A stretch of 64,000 nt of DNA. Source: Chrysaora quinquecirrha (taxonomy: Eukaryota; Cnidaria; Scyphozoa; Semaeostomeae; Pelagiidae). The stretch spans positions 3,533,937 through 3,597,936 of the forward strand of contig JACTAT010000021.1 of assembly GCA_014526335.1 (NCBI GenBank), written 5' to 3'. Under the pieces are notes generated by a model, which saw nothing but the letters and a program-made list of their open reading frames with translations, was not told the DNA's origin and did not search any database. Shown in pieces: positions 1 to 16,500 of this stretch. How positions within the stretch are numbered: the first letter of the stretch is position 1; the number at the start of each line of letters is the position of its first letter. The translations under genes were made by a program, and so were the position numbers.

Positions 1-1106
1 AGCGAATAGCGAATAGATGTCCAATCCTGAAAGTAATTGAAAGGCCTGCGACCCCGTATGCCCCATACACCATTTCACCTTCACCACCCACTTTGCTCTT
101 TAATGCAACGGATTCTGCGCATGTGAGAAATATCTCACCAACCGTACAAGAAACCCTGCAAGACACACACTCGAGGAATCCGCTAAGGATTATTGACAAG
201 GTTGAAAAGAAGCGCCCGCCACTACCCGCAGATGACCGCGTTTTAGACAGCACAATCCCGCGTGGGAGTACGGAAAGAGATGACTGTCAGAATAAGAGGA
301 TAGAAAGCAAAAGCTTTCTTGAGGTTCCTGTTGATCCGTTTTTGGGTGAAATGGAGGAAAGAAAATATTCAAAAGGGAAAACAAATCTGAGGGTGAAATC
401 GGGCTCACCCCAGTTCGTGGAAAACAGTTGTGTGGGTACAAACGCGTCACAAAGATAAGTCAAAGCGATAACGTTTTCTAGTAATAACAGTGCTCTCGAA
501 AATCGGAACCCAAATGAATGTCTCAAGCAAGAAAATAGTTATAATAACGTCTCCTTTAATGATGTACAATCTAAGGAAGATAGTAGGGATAACGGTGACT
601 CTAAAGGGCCTTCAGGTCCTGCCCGATACAATGAGCGACTATCTCGAAGTTTCTCTATTGCTGTGTCGAGGCCTATGCGTAAAGATCACACGATTCGATT
701 CGCTTATGACTGCGCAGCTAGAAGAAAGACCTTCTGCGGAGGAGCTTTGGAACCAGGGCTTGCGTATGCAAATTTAAGTCAACTGACTGACAGACGGAAA
801 ACACAGTGTTCTGTAATCTATGAACGAAATACAGTAAATAATTCAGCAACTTTTGAGAGAAACTTAGCTAAAAGGAACAGTCGATTTGAAAAATTAATGA
901 GCGCTTCCTGCAACTGTAATGATAGTGAGAAACTAATGGATAAAGATTTATGGTTGCAAAGAGGTCATCGAAAAAAAGAACTGTCAAAATCATGTTCAGA
1001 TCCTGTAACTTTTGAAACGAAAACTCTCTCGGAGCAGTTCAAAGAAATTGAAAAGTGTTATTACTTGAGGAAACATAGTTATTCTCTGAACAACGAATTA
1101 AGTTAA
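1..1106 (+). CDS. 3' exon of an unrecognised gene, with one in-frame stop
   Basis: One frame is open from the left edge (base 3) to a TAA at 456-458, then stays open in the same frame from 459 to the stop at 1104-1106. That gives about 360 codons broken by a single stop. The translation is polar, rich in Lys, Ser, Arg, Asn and Glu, with no transmembrane segment or domain I recognise; it reads like a disordered C-terminal region. Long openness on both sides of one stop suggests a sequencing error, a polymorphic nonsense mutation or a young pseudogene. If the stop is real, the protein ends at 458. No upstream exon is visible because the gene runs off the left edge. It does not match RIOK2, the next gene on this strand. 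The function is unknown. Confidence 0.4.
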
Positions 1107-1254
1107 TTGAAAAATAATTCTGATCCTTCAGTCTCTGTAGCGTTAGCTCTAATTTATGTTTACTTTCGTTGTCCAGAAGCCAATTCACCACTTCAAATGT
1201 ACTGCAAAAAACAAAAGGATTTCCCCGGATTTTCGCAACTGATTCGCCAAAATG

Positions 1255-1515
1255 AAATGTGGCTGAGATAGTGTGGCCAACTGGTCAAGGCCTTCCGCTT
1301 ACATTCAATAGGAAAAGGGTTTGAATCTGGTCCGCACCACTCCACAAAAGTCAAATTCGACTGTCTACCCTTTGGAGGTCGGTAAGCGATTATCCAGTGT
1401 ATTCGATCTAGAATATCAATCAGGGGCACAATCTGCAGGTCACATAAGCTTAATAGCTGCTTCAAAATCTGACGTATGTTAAAATTCCTTGCTTGCTTGT
1501 GTATTGACTTGGTGT
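1255..1515 (+). repeat. tRNA-derived SINE, family 1, copy a
   Basis: The head (GTGTGGCCAACTGGTCAAGG, then a B-box-like GGTTTGAATC) resembles a Pol III A box and B box. The body and the tail ending TGTATTGACTTG are shared with the copy at 2083-2362, which shows a dispersed repeat rather than a functional tRNA. Confidence 0.65.
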
Positions 1516-1547
1516 GTTATGATCGATTTATCATTTTTCTGACAATA

Positions 1548-2072
1548 TACGGGGTGTTGTGTTCTAAAATAAGGAACCCGGTAAAGAAACCTTCGTACCA
1601 AAGTCAAACTTTAATTTTTGAGAATGAAATTTGGTACTCATGTTCTTGAATGAATAAGAATCATGCGGACATCACTTTATAATGCTTTACTTCATGAATA
1701 ACACGAGGAAGAAACAAAACTTTTGAAACCGTATATTTTTAATCAACACAAAGAACAGTCAAATGTGTCCTTCAAAAAGCACAACTCGCCATAAACAATT
1801 TTTCAAACAATTTAATCCGCCCAAATCTATCATTCTTCAAACCAATGGCCTGAAATAACCAATGGTTGCTTCAATAAATCCTTGCTGTAACTTATCCCAG
1901 AAACAGAAAATCCTCAATTACAAGAAATGTGCATAAAGTTCGTGCTTTATTTATCAATGAAATTCATTACAGCATATTTTTGTGAAGATCAAATATGAAA
2001 ACTTTTCCTTTTACTCGTAATAGTGTAATTCACAGTAAGTATTATGGGTTCCTTTTTTCGGAACACCCTGTA
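1548..2072. mobile_element. Non-autonomous mariner-type element with TA flanks
   Basis: The left end begins TATACGGGGTGTTG and leads to AAGGAACCC. The right end is the inverted counterpart, GGGTTCCTTTTTTCGGAACA then CCCTGTATA. The terminal CAGGGTGTTCC-like sequence next to TA is typical of Tc1/mariner elements (family knowledge). No transposase frame is seen inside. It sits between two copies of SINE family 1. Confidence 0.65.
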
Positions 2073-2082
2073 TAATGTGACG

Positions 2083-2362
2083 GAGATGGTGTGGCCGATT
2101 GCTCAAGGCGTTCCGTTTACAATCGATAGGTAATAGGTTCGAATCTGGTTCGAACCATTCTGCAAAAAGCTAAGTCAACCCGTCTGTCTATAGCCATTAT
2201 TCCGAGGTCTTTAAGTGAAAACCAAGGGTACCGGCTTGTAAAAACCATATTAACAGACTTGGCCACAAGCTGCAGGTCCACATCAGCTATATAACTGATG
2301 TCAAACTATCAAACTCTGACCTGTGTTGGCAATATAATTGCCTTGCTTGTGTATTGACTTGA
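2083..2362 (+). repeat. tRNA-derived SINE, family 1, copy b
   Basis: It has the same head as the copy at 1255 (GTGTGGCCGATTGCTCAAGG) with a clearer B box, GGTTCGAATC, and the same 3' tail. The two copies have diverged substantially. Confidence 0.7.
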
Positions 2363-2394
2363 GGTTTCGCTGGGACAACTCTAAAAAGCCAGTC

Positions 2395-2672
2395 TTTGCG
2401 CACAGTCGGAACAAAATGCGGACTGCTAATCGGCGATATTTTGAAACTAATTTATCGATGGCAACTAGTTTCTTTTTGACGCAATTAGTCGGTGCACAGT
2501 TCCAGAGTGTTTTGCATTTTCTACTTCTCTGATCAGTTGACAACTGATTCCCGCCAGTCGCAGTCGACATGAGCGCCCTTGCGACCGCGATAAACTGCAT
2601 TCTATAAGTTCTGACTAGCTGTCCACATGTTGAAATAAGTTAGCAATTGCAACTAGTTGGCGTTAGCTGTAA
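2395..2672. repeat. Dispersed element with CAACTAGTTG-type ends, copy 1
   Basis: The stretch is homologous, partly in reverse orientation, to 49672-49885 and 57697-57935. Shared landmarks are GCAACTAGTT near one end, a TCGACATG block and GCAACTAGTTGGCG at the other end. Its peptide-like open frames recur only because the repeat recurs. Confidence 0.6.
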
Positions 2673-2963
2673 CGTGCAATGCCTGCCAAAGTCTTGGAAC
2701 ACTTGCACTTTTTTTTACTAAGGTGGTAGCAGAAAAACCCCTCCGGCCTCCAAGCATCTTTGGCAGGCATTAAAGGTCAACATAAGCCTGGCCTTAGTAG
2801 AGGGAGTAACCCCCTATTCTGTGGCCTAGCTGAATTGTGTAACTGAGACGATAAGAGTTTTCAAAGGAAAACTATCATTGCTTATCATCTTTCATTCTAA
2901 GCACGCTTCCCCACCTGTACAATTCGTAGGTGTGGGCCTAAATTTCATGCTAATTCCTTTTGA

Positions 2964-5958
<2,995 letters not shown>

Positions 5959-6128
5959 TTTTTGTAATGAGAAAGGTGAGCAGAGAAAAGCATTTAGTTT
6001 TTTTCTTTTGTTCAGCCTTTCTTCAATCGTTTAGTGCAGAAGAATTGCGTGGGATGGAGTCTGCGAGTGTTACGAATATTTGGGCATGAAACCCTATTTT
6101 GGCATTGAAACTCCAGATAATAAGAAGA

Positions 6129-6414
6129 TAAGCTATTGCTAAACTAGGAGACTTGTCGCGCGCGTTACTGTATTTGGCCTGTCTCCCAGGGTGGCTAAAC
6201 ATGCGAGTGACAAGCGAGCAATTGCATATCCCCGGAGTCATTTGCATGTCGCGGAAGCAAGAAATGTTTCGGTTGTCTCCCAGAAACATTTGCGTGTTGT
6301 CTCCCAGAAACATTTTGTCACGCGCTACAAAGTTTCCGAGGTGGTCAAACTGGGAGACACCGAGGGGACATCAATGTCGCGTGCAACATTTCTCCTAGTT
6401 AAGTCAGGCCTTAA
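6129..6414. mobile_element. Family A inverted-repeat element, copy 1
   Basis: The left end reads GCTAAACTAGGAGACTTGTC and the right end carries TCTCCTAGTTAAGTC followed by GGCCTTAA, the inverted counterpart. The interior contains GTCTCCCAGAAACATTTGCG, shared by all copies. A TTAA-like sequence borders the right end. Confidence 0.75.
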
Positions 6415-7495
6415 GAGGAGGCAAATTTTCGGTGTCCTCTATCTGCTCACATCGTATCCCTAACTGAAAAGCTGGCACGGTGCAGGCAGGCATTTGCCAG
6501 CATTAAATGTGTACGTGCATTGTCCCGAGGGCAAGTGGTACCCTCCGCAAACACTGCGCTGCCCGATTTTGACCAAAGGCTGTTGTATATATGATTCGTT
6601 TCCCAGGCATTGGGTCCTTGGGGCGAGGTTGAATATGAACTGTTAATGAGACCCAGCAGCGTAGTTGTGGAAGGCTTATCAGAGAGGACGAACAGACAAG
6701 TCATTTGACTCACTGTCATGTTCTGATTAGCATATCCATGCTTTATCAATTCAACTACGAATTTGAAATACATCTACTACAATCATAATGCTAAAAGAAT
6801 GTGTCTCTTTACATGTTAAAAAACTTGACGTCTAAAGCTTATGAAATTTCAAATGGAAATATCTAAGTGTTACTGTTATGCATATTATCTGTGCATAAGA
6901 ATGAATGAAATTAAACTGAAACCATTTCTTAAGACATAGGGGTCTCTATCGGACGTTAAACGACCATAAAAAACGTTGAGGTCTCTCTTTATCAAGGCAA
7001 TTCTTTGGGAATAAAGCAGCTAGCTATCTCTTTAGTTCTCTATTTATTAGCTACAGGTATCTGCTATTCGGGGATCTCCGAGTATTTGCTCCAACTGCGG
7101 CAAAAGAAGTTAGAAAACCCAATACTAGAGTTACAAGAGTTGTAATACTAGAGTTTTCAAATAATCTAAACATTTGGACGATACTGTCTCCCGCTTTTAA
7201 GATGGTTTCAAGATAAAGATCTCTCTCTCTCTTCCCCTTTTGACATGGTTGCAACATATTGATGTCTCCCTTCCTCCTTTCAACATGGGCGTTCCCACAC
7301 GTTTTGCAGGCATTGTGCGTCATTTCTACAGATCCCTAGCAGAAACCCACATAAAGATGGAACGAACCAATATTATACAACTCGTCCTAAAATTAGGGTA
7401 AAAATATATCTTACCAAGTCTATCTAACATATACGAAACAGTCCTGACAGTTGTTTTGATAAGTCTCTTGAGTTTAAAACAGAGGACCTTTCTAA

Positions 7496-7612
7496 GTACC
7501 GCTGCCTCATTTTCAAGTCCCACCGCCTCATTTTCAAGTCCCAATTCCTCATTTCCAAGTTCAACTGCCTCATTTTCAAGTCCTACTGCGTCATTTCGCA
7601 CTGCCTCTTTTC
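7496..7612. repeat. 21-bp tandem repeat in the presumed ARNT 3' UTR
   Basis: About five units of the form CCTCATTTTCAAGTCCNANTG repeat with few substitutions. On the minus (ARNT) strand each unit contains ACTTGAAAATGAGG. It lies just past the ARNT stop codon, so it is probably transcribed. Confidence 0.8.
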
Positions 7613-7633
7613 CAAGCAATTGCGAATCTATAG

Positions 7634-10600
7634 TTACTGATAATATAAGAAACGCAGATCAGGCCTTTGCGGGTCCATTTGTTGCTGCTGTTGTTGTTGT
7701 TGATACGCAAGTGATTTTTGCTGTACGCTTCCTGCCGAACTCATCTGTTGCATATTCGGTGAAGGCATTTCAGGTCCCGTGGGTGACGCGCCAAACGGCA
7801 ACCCACCACGGATCGTTGGTTCAAAGCCGCGGCTTCCCGTCGTCTGCATAATCTGCCGTGCTAAGTTGATCTCGCTAACTGGTAGATTATACGGCGATGA
7901 TTGTTGACGATGAGTTCCCTGCGAAGCAGTTTGACTTGCCGCAGCGTCAAGGTAATCGTAGCCGCTTTCCGCTCCCGGTAGATTGTATTGTCCAGAACTA
8001 GGCCAGCTAGAGCTTGGATCGAACATTCCTTGTTCATATTGTGGACTTGATTGCTTCCCAAGCGAACCTTGGGCTTGCTCTTGTCGCCGTCTTGCTAAAG
8101 CTTTTAGCATCTCTCCAGCCTGGGAGTTCGAGAAATCTAAAAAAAAGATGCTTTGTTTTCAATTCTCAATCTCAGAAAATTACCTTTCAATCAGAATACA
8201 CAACTTTCACAGTTTCCATAGAATGGAAAACTCCGACCCCCCTCCCCGCTGTCAGCTTCAATTGTCAGCCTTCTCGTCTGGTCCACCCCCTGCTCAGCAT
8301 TTATCATTTATCTTTATATTCTTACCAAAAAGCACTAGTAACCCTCCGAAGGCAGATAGGGGGATTTGTACAATACAATAACATGTTCTGCTCCAGTATG
8401 TTAAAAAGGCTGTTGCAGACAAGAAAATATAATAAGATAAGAAAAATCATCTTAAAACACCTGAAATTGGGATTCAAAGCCGTAGGGTTGAAATACCAAA
8501 CAAATTATCGCTTATGCATTACTTTTTGCACGCTTACTTCATGTCTATGGCCGCAACACGAGGGCATAATATGAACGGGGCGTTTTCATATCTTGGCTTC
8601 AGGGGGAGGGGCTTAAAAACAGACATGCTTTACAGAGAGAGGGGCTTAATTTTGTCTTTACGATGTATTGAAAGTCTATTTTGAAGAGGTTTACAGTAAC
8701 AGGCATGCTTTTATAAAGATAATAAAGCTTCTTCTGACTTACCACCAAATGGGCTTTGTTGAAGAAATTTTGCACCAGCCATGTGGTCTGGCACCCCTGC
8801 CCCACCATAATCCATTTTAACTGGTTTGGAAATTTTCTTCGATTTCGGTCCAGGAGCTTTTCGCTTTGAGCCCTTGCCCCTGTCGCCATCATCCATCTAA
8901 AATAAGCAAATACATTTTTGGTGAAAACTTGCACCCCCTAAAACCATCAAGTGAACTGCTGGTAAAGACTGATACGACAGATTTTTTAGGGGGCCAGGTC
9001 AAATGTCTCACTCCGACGTAAAAATATCATTGAATTTTGTAGATTAGGGGGGGGGGCGGTAAATTAATATTGATTGGGCACAAATTAAATTCATTACAGC
9101 AGTCCCACAACCTCGTCCCCAGGCCCCAAATCGAATTTCCTCGAATCTCAAACGTCAAATCGATTTGGGCCCTGGTACCGGTCACGAAAATCTTCCAAAA
9201 TACTGGCAAATTTGGCCTAGGCATAAAAACAAGATGTAGATTCTGAAAGCAGATGTTCTTAGGAAGGAAATGTAAAGAATTTCATTGATAACTATAAGGC
9301 AAGATACAATATCTCATGTAGCATCATTTTTTGGTTTTTATAGATGTTTTTTACATAGTTTTCGGCCTATTTTGGTGTGAAATTTTGAAGAAACTGTGAC
9401 GTCACTTAAAATTTCTATTGTTTGAACAGCCAATAAAATTGCGAATAGACAAGGCCGATACCAGGGTCGAATATGGAGAGCGGAGTTTCACGTAGAGGCC
9501 TATTCACCCTGGGGACGAGGTTGGGAGTCCCAGTTATCGCAGCTACGATCTTTAGTTGCTGTTGTTGTTAGAAAGCTGCTCAAACTGGGACTCATGGTTT
9601 TTGCATGCTAAAAAAGCGGCCATTCTCCGCCAAAAAATTGGCGGGCCAATCCGATTGCAGCACTTTATTTGCTGTATTTTGACTGGCTTATTTATGTTCT
9701 CCCACTTTTATTGCGATTTGATTTTTCGTCAGATTGAACGATAGATTAAATCTAACCAATCAGTGAGAAGAAAAACGAAATGGCGAATTTTGAACAAATC
9801 ATTCGAATTTGGAAGACAATTTTAGTCTCAAACTGGCCACTTTTGGACATTGTCAGGATATATGTAGCGAATCGGTGTTGTTGTTTGTCTAGATTTTATG
9901 AGCGAAATTGAGACTCGCGTAATAAGTCTAGGGCACAAATAACACAAGATCTATGTGCTACAATCTTCGCCATAAGTTTTTTAATCTCCCACGAATGCTT
10001 TTCATAAAAAACATTGAGATTGGAGAGGGTTATTTTTAACAATCAAGCTGTTAGGTAAATGAAGTAAGAAAATGTGGGAAATTCACTTTTTCTCAACACC
10101 TTATATAGACAGGATTTTAGTTTTACATTCAGACTCAAGTTTATTTGATACAATGTGTACGATATTCTAGTTTCGTGAGAAACTGTACAGAAGGCTATTA
10201 CAGAATGAAAAGATTCACTACTTCCTATCGCCGTATGAAGCTGCATTAAGATAAATATTACTTGACTTACCTCAGTTGACATACCAATTCCCATAGGACC
10301 TCCTTGTACAAATCCTGAAAAGAAAATGTAATGGGTTAGATGCACGTTTTGCCAAATGATAGATATTCAATAAGCATAGCTAATTGAAAACGTGTTTGAA
10401 ATTTAAATTCAGTGTACAAAGGCACTCTGCCATTTCATAAAAGCAAGGGCCTTCTAGTGTCGCTGGGTTGCTGGCAAAAATTTTTGTACAAATTAGTCAA
10501 GCCAAGGGTACAAATTTGAATACACTTTTTTTAATATTTGAATACACTTTTTTTAAACTGGTCAATAAGGGCTGACATTTTGTCAAACGTTGTGGTTAAG

Positions 10601-13511
10601 ATAGCTTTCTTTATACAGTTAATCATTAAAAACTTGTCAATTACATTGAAAAGCAGAGCAAAGGAGTTTTGGGGGGATACCAGTCATTTTGTGAGGGCTG
10701 AAAGACAAGATAAGCAACTTTGAGGGGGACCAAGTTGCTTATGAAAAAAGTGTATGCTTGCTGCAGAGCCCTACTCAAAATTTAGCCAACAGCCCCCCTC
10801 CCGCGGAGCAACCAGCCATGAATTTTAATAATAATCAACATACTTACGCGAGGAATCTACAACAGGTAGAGGATACGGAAACACTCCGGGTAATTCCTGT
10901 AACTTCGACGTGACGTCATTGTAACGAGGCGAGCCAGGCGAGTTTTCTTGACTTGAAGTTTGTACATCGGATTTTATCGTCGAAGGTCCCTTTTCAGTTC
11001 TATTTCTGTTAGATAGAACGGATAGAGAAGAATTGCTAGGTTATTTACTAAACGAAACATTCATTTTACGAAAAAGTTTAAAGCTGTGGCTAAACTAGGA
11101 GACATGTCGCTCGCGACACTGCATTCGGCGTGTCTCCCAGGGTGGCATGTACCTTGAGTAATTTGCATGTCGCAGAGACAAGAAATGTTTCTTTTGTCTC
11201 CCAGAAACGTTTGCGTGTCTCTTGCTTTCCGATGTGGCTAAACTGGGAGACACCGAGGGCACATTGATGTCACGCGCGACATGTCTCCTAGTTTAGCCAG
11301 GCCTTAAGTCAACAATGCTATGTCGCCTACATGAGGTGCCTTAGGCCTCTACAGGAACTAAGTTCATTTGATACAGCTGAAGACGTAAACAGACGTAAAA
11401 GTTGATTTACACTGACCTGACAGGGCTGTTCGTACAAATGATGTATTCCGGTTCATCAGTATAAGGATTCTGAAAACTGTAGCAACTTGCTCGGATAACA
11501 ACATAGTCACCATTTTTATGCCTGAATTTGAATTTAGCCGTTAGAGGCTGCCCCTTCTGAGCCAAGACTGTGGAAGGAAATATCGGAAAATATAAACAAA
11601 AATGAAAACATAGACTAAAAGACGAACAAGAAATCTTCATTTAGCGCAGGTAAAGGGTTCCGTGAGCCATACAGCTAGTGTTGACCTGCAGCTTGTACAG
11701 CACACATGGTATACTGAAGCCAAGCAAAGTACCGACGGTATAGTATACATTGTATTATCCCAAAGTTTATATTAAGGAAACACAATGTAAAAAGTTAAGG
11801 AATTGCTAATTTGGCCGTCAGTTAAGGCATTTTCATACTGAGCCTAAGCCAAACTTCCTTATAAAAAATGCGTGTACACTTTTCTTTTAATAAGCAACCG
11901 CTCAATAAGCAACTAGGGCTGAAGTGACTCTTACATTAAGCAACTTGAGGGCTCAATTGAATTACTGTAAGCAACTAAGAAGTCAAACAACCAAGCTTAT
12001 TCTCTTTCTTGTGTCAGGAAATTGTTCTTCGTTCTTATTTTTTGCATGTTGAAGCTCGTTAGCTAACGTTTTACCACTTACTGTCTCCCAAAATTCGTGT
12101 TGTGGGCCTAAGTCAGGGGTGGTTGTTAGGTATAAAAAATTTTAAGCAACTTTTAAGCAACTTTGAAGGCTGAAATGTCTAAGATTTTAACTTTGAGGGT
12201 TGGACAAAAGTCAAGTTGCGTATTAAAAAAAGTGTACTGTAAATGACGATCACTGTGACTATTTGAAGCGATATAAGCATGCTTATACCATTACAGGTAA
12301 GCATTTCCTTTCCTTCCAAAATGATCGATTTACCTTGTTTGAAATTACGGAACATTTCCTCTTGATTCTCAGGGTGATAAAAATCGTAACAATTCTTTCC
12401 AAGAAGGTCGATCGGTTTATAACCAAGAATCTCTGAAACACTGCGAGGGAAAAATAAGGTATTAATTGAATAAAAGCCTAGAACATGAAAAGAGCCTTTT
12501 CGGAGGATGCTGGTTTTTAGAGGAAGCCCCAAACTTTAAAATTTTGAGACGTTTATCAAAACTCAAGACACAGACAAAGTTAACCAAATGATTTACCCAA
12601 AATCGAACAGTATCCAAACGATTTTCTAACCTACCTCACGTTGGCAAAATGCGTTGCTATAAGAGCCATTTACCAAGCGTTCATTGTGTGATAGTAGGGT
12701 TTTCCATCATCGAATATAATTGGTCGAATACAATTGCTTTTCCACACCCAACGACCCTGCTCCCAATCAGAGGAAACATCAACCAGGCTGTTGCTGGTGT
12801 TTCCGAGGAGAAGGACGTAATTTTATGTCTACTTACGCTTGGTCGACAAAACTAAATCTTCCATCTGTGGTCTGCCTTGTGATGAATTCGGTAGCCGGTG
12901 TAGTTTCAGTATCCTTTGTTGTTGTCATGTTCGTTGATTGCATTCTTCCGATGCATACTAAATAACATACGCCGTCATTTTGTTCCATTTCTGGTGTCAT
13001 GGTAGATGAGAAGCTCTGAGGAAAAATCAGGATAAAATAACATGGTTCTCAGTTTAAACGACTCTCATTGGCGGGTGCAAACTTGACATATGACATTTGA
13101 CGACAAAACTCACACTTGCCAGTCAAAGCAGCTTAAACTGAACTAGATTAGAGCCGGGGTTCTAGCCTCAGCAATTGCAGCGTCACAACAAAGGCCATGA
13201 TCTCGTTAGTTCATCTACTCCTGATGATCTAGCGACTGGTGAAAACTATGGCTAAACTAGGAGACTTGTCGCGAGCGACTCTGTATTCGGCGTGTCTCTC
13301 AGGGTGGTTAAACATGCGAGTGACAAGCAAGCAACATGCCCAATTTCTCTTAAACTGTTATCGATGATAAATGCCAAATGGTTTCCAAATTCTGATGCAT
13401 ATAGATAGCATTAAGTAGGATACAACCCGTGCACACGGCGCTCATAATGCATTCAATAAATTTTGAAGTCACTGAAGAAGGTCTTATTGTTCGAAACTAA
13501 GTCAACAAGTG

Positions 13512-13576
<65 letters not shown>

Positions 13577-16500
13577 TATTTTTTGTCTCTGTAAAATGAT
13601 GCATGTCCACTATAAGGATTGGATCCTCTTCAGAACCATTTGTACATTCCGGCTTCCATAAGGTTTTGAAATGTGAGGTAGTAGCCAGGGGTAGTTGTTC
13701 TTTAAGTAATAGAACTGTTTCTGGATCTAGATCGAAAGTTTGGTTCATAAAGACTATGATTACCTAAGAATGATTTGGACAGGCATATGCCGCCTTGCAA
13801 TTTCAAAGTTAACAAAAAGGTCATTGCTAAGAGGTCTCCTCTCCTGTAAAGCGTTATAGGGCGATTCGGTAGAATTTGAATTTTCCAAATCAGAAGATAT
13901 CAAGTTTTTGATGCAAAAATCGTATAAAGCATCCAAAATTTAGTCTAAGTACAAATTTTCGCTGTCCTAGCACTTGTATTCTTAATATTGATAAGCATTC
14001 AAACTTCCCGATTCTATTAAGGCTTTGACCGCGAAAAATGAAGTAGGTGAAACTTTTACACCCACTGGGTCTAAGCCTTTGTAAAATCGTGAACTTTGAA
14101 CGCTCGTAAAAATGATAATACCAGCGCTGAGAAAGTAAAACTTTGCACCTAGACTAAATTTTGGGTGCTTTATACGATTTTTGCATCAAAACTTGATATC
14201 TTTTGATTTGGAGATATTAAAATTCTACTGAATCGTCCTATAGCTATACAATTCAATAATACAATATGTTCATCAGTCTCATCAGTCTCATCAGTCTTCA
14301 TCAGTCTCATCAGTCTCATCAGTCTTCATCAGTCTCATCAACCTTTGCCAAAACAGCAGTCACAGAAAAAGAACTATACAACTCGACATCTAAAACAAAA
14401 CTGAAACACAATCTACCCTAGAACACTATTTGCCTGATAGCTAAGTTGTGAAAAATGAATTTTTATATTTCATACCTGGAAGACCATCTTTTCTAACACT
14501 TCCAGCTATTATGGGAAAAGAGAAAAATTAAAAAAATTACACTATTGGTAATTAAGTCCGATTTTCAAATGAGAATTAATAAATATAAAAAAAATCAAAA
14601 CAAACTTTTTGGATCCAGCATTCTTGTTTCACTTGTAATTTCAGTTCCAAGCTGGTCTTGAACTTTTTCTCTGTCATCCGGATGGATTAAGTCATATATA
14701 GAATGATTCATCCATTCCAGCTACAATGAAAATTTTACATTATTTGAAAAGTCTTTTAGTGGTATGAAATTTCTAAATTGTGAGAAAACGATGGAAACAC
14801 CTTATGACATACTGAAAAGCTTTTTTAGCGTGATACTTGTCAGATAATAAACATAATCTTATTGTCTGTTTCTGATGTTAATACTCTAAGGAGTGTCAGA
14901 CCAAAAACTTGTATGTCTTAAGTATGTCCAGAGCTGTTTCCACTGTTTCACGCAATTATGAACTTTGAGTTGTAACAGAGAGAAACAGAGCATGGAATCT
15001 TTCTCTTTTTATGCAATAAAGGGAAATAGGGTGGTTGGTGCATCAATGTGTAGCAGGTGATATGCATTCATGATATGCTGCAAATTCAGGTTGGTGTGAA
15101 ATGAGCTTTTGTGACCTATAAGGGCGATGTAGAAATGTTATCCCAAAAAAGTTAAAACTTTGGGACAACAATCCTTTCTTGTGGGACAGGAGATGTACAG
15201 CTGGACATCTAAATGCTTGCTTTATGCCCGGGGGGGTACTTCACTTATGAATGGACGGGGATGTGCTGCCCAGATTTCGGAAACCCACCCACTTATAATG
15301 TAAACCTTGGCAGAAACAGACCCTATTTTAAGAGTAGAAATAAGTGGAATATGAGAATAATAAGACTTTCTAGACCTATTTATTGCTTGATATTGTACTG
15401 CGAACATCTTTGACGCGATTTTGCCACTTTTCTGACCGAATTAAAGTTAAACTTTCGACTTTTCTTCAATTTGCCACCCACTTTTATGGGGTTTTGGTTA
15501 AAATCATACCCATGTTTAGAGAATTTCAGTGCCCAAAACCCACCCAAATGGGTGGCACATACCAGTACCCAAATTATACTAAGTACCCCCCCCCCCGGGG
15601 CTTTATGTCCCAGTTGTCCAGTTAGATGTCCCAACTGGACAACTAACTGCTGGCTTTAATTTTAATGCAAACTGCTGATTAAGAACTAATGGATACAAAC
15701 CTGTGACATGTTCAAGACAGGGGTTATTGAATCTGAGACATATACAACAGTCCCAGTGTTGCAAGCAAGAACAAACAGGAACCCATCAGCAGCCTAGAAA
15801 GACCATAAATGATAATTCACTCAATAGAACTGATATAATATTCAAACGATATGAAAGAAAGATGTAACTTGAAAATCAAAGTTGCAGATTTAATTCTATA
15901 AGCACTAAGAAATGACCTACTTTTTTGAAACTTGAGGAGTTGTTATAACATTCATATTTTAAAGAGAAGGCAAGTCCTTCATTAAGTTAAATAGAGAGAA
16001 AATTCAGTGGCACCTAAGGCACTTGCAAAGGGCTAATTTGGAGCCATACCACAACAGGGCTGATACATGTTGCTCTACTCAGGGGTGCCGGAAGCAGGCA
16101 AAATTGCCCCCCTTGCCCTCACGAAGCTGGTAAATTATTTCATTTTCTTATTGTTTTGACCTGGATTTATTGCTCCCCCCGCAGCCTGATGCCCCAATGT
16201 CTTGCCTCTAGTACCTCTGGCTTGACTGAATGATGAACTAAGCCACACTTCCCATGGAAGCATCAGGGTCAGCAAATGCCTATTCATTGCATACCGTATG
16301 TGCAAGGAGTTAAAAAAGAAAACTGAAGGCATAATACCTCTAGCACAAGATGTTTCAGTTCTTGGTCAGACAAAAATGATGGTTTGGCACTGCCGTCAGT
16401 TGGAGGAGGAGAACCACCTGAGAAACAAACAAGCATAATACATTAATTACTGCTCACCAAAAACAACAAAAAGACTTTGTATTGTGAAGATTTTATTTAT

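Larger units (their letters stand above)
5959..7633. other. Intergenic region between convergent RIOK2 and ARNT 3' ends
   Basis: It presumably contains both 3' UTRs. A family A element (6129-6414) and a 21-bp tandem repeat (7496-7612) are the only structures recognised. Open frames here are not supported as coding. Confidence 0.5.

Noticed and set aside
7634..8110. Separate short gene starting at the ATG at 8110
   Set aside because: It is the last ARNT exon; the frame continues upstream to the acceptor at 8136 in the correct phase.
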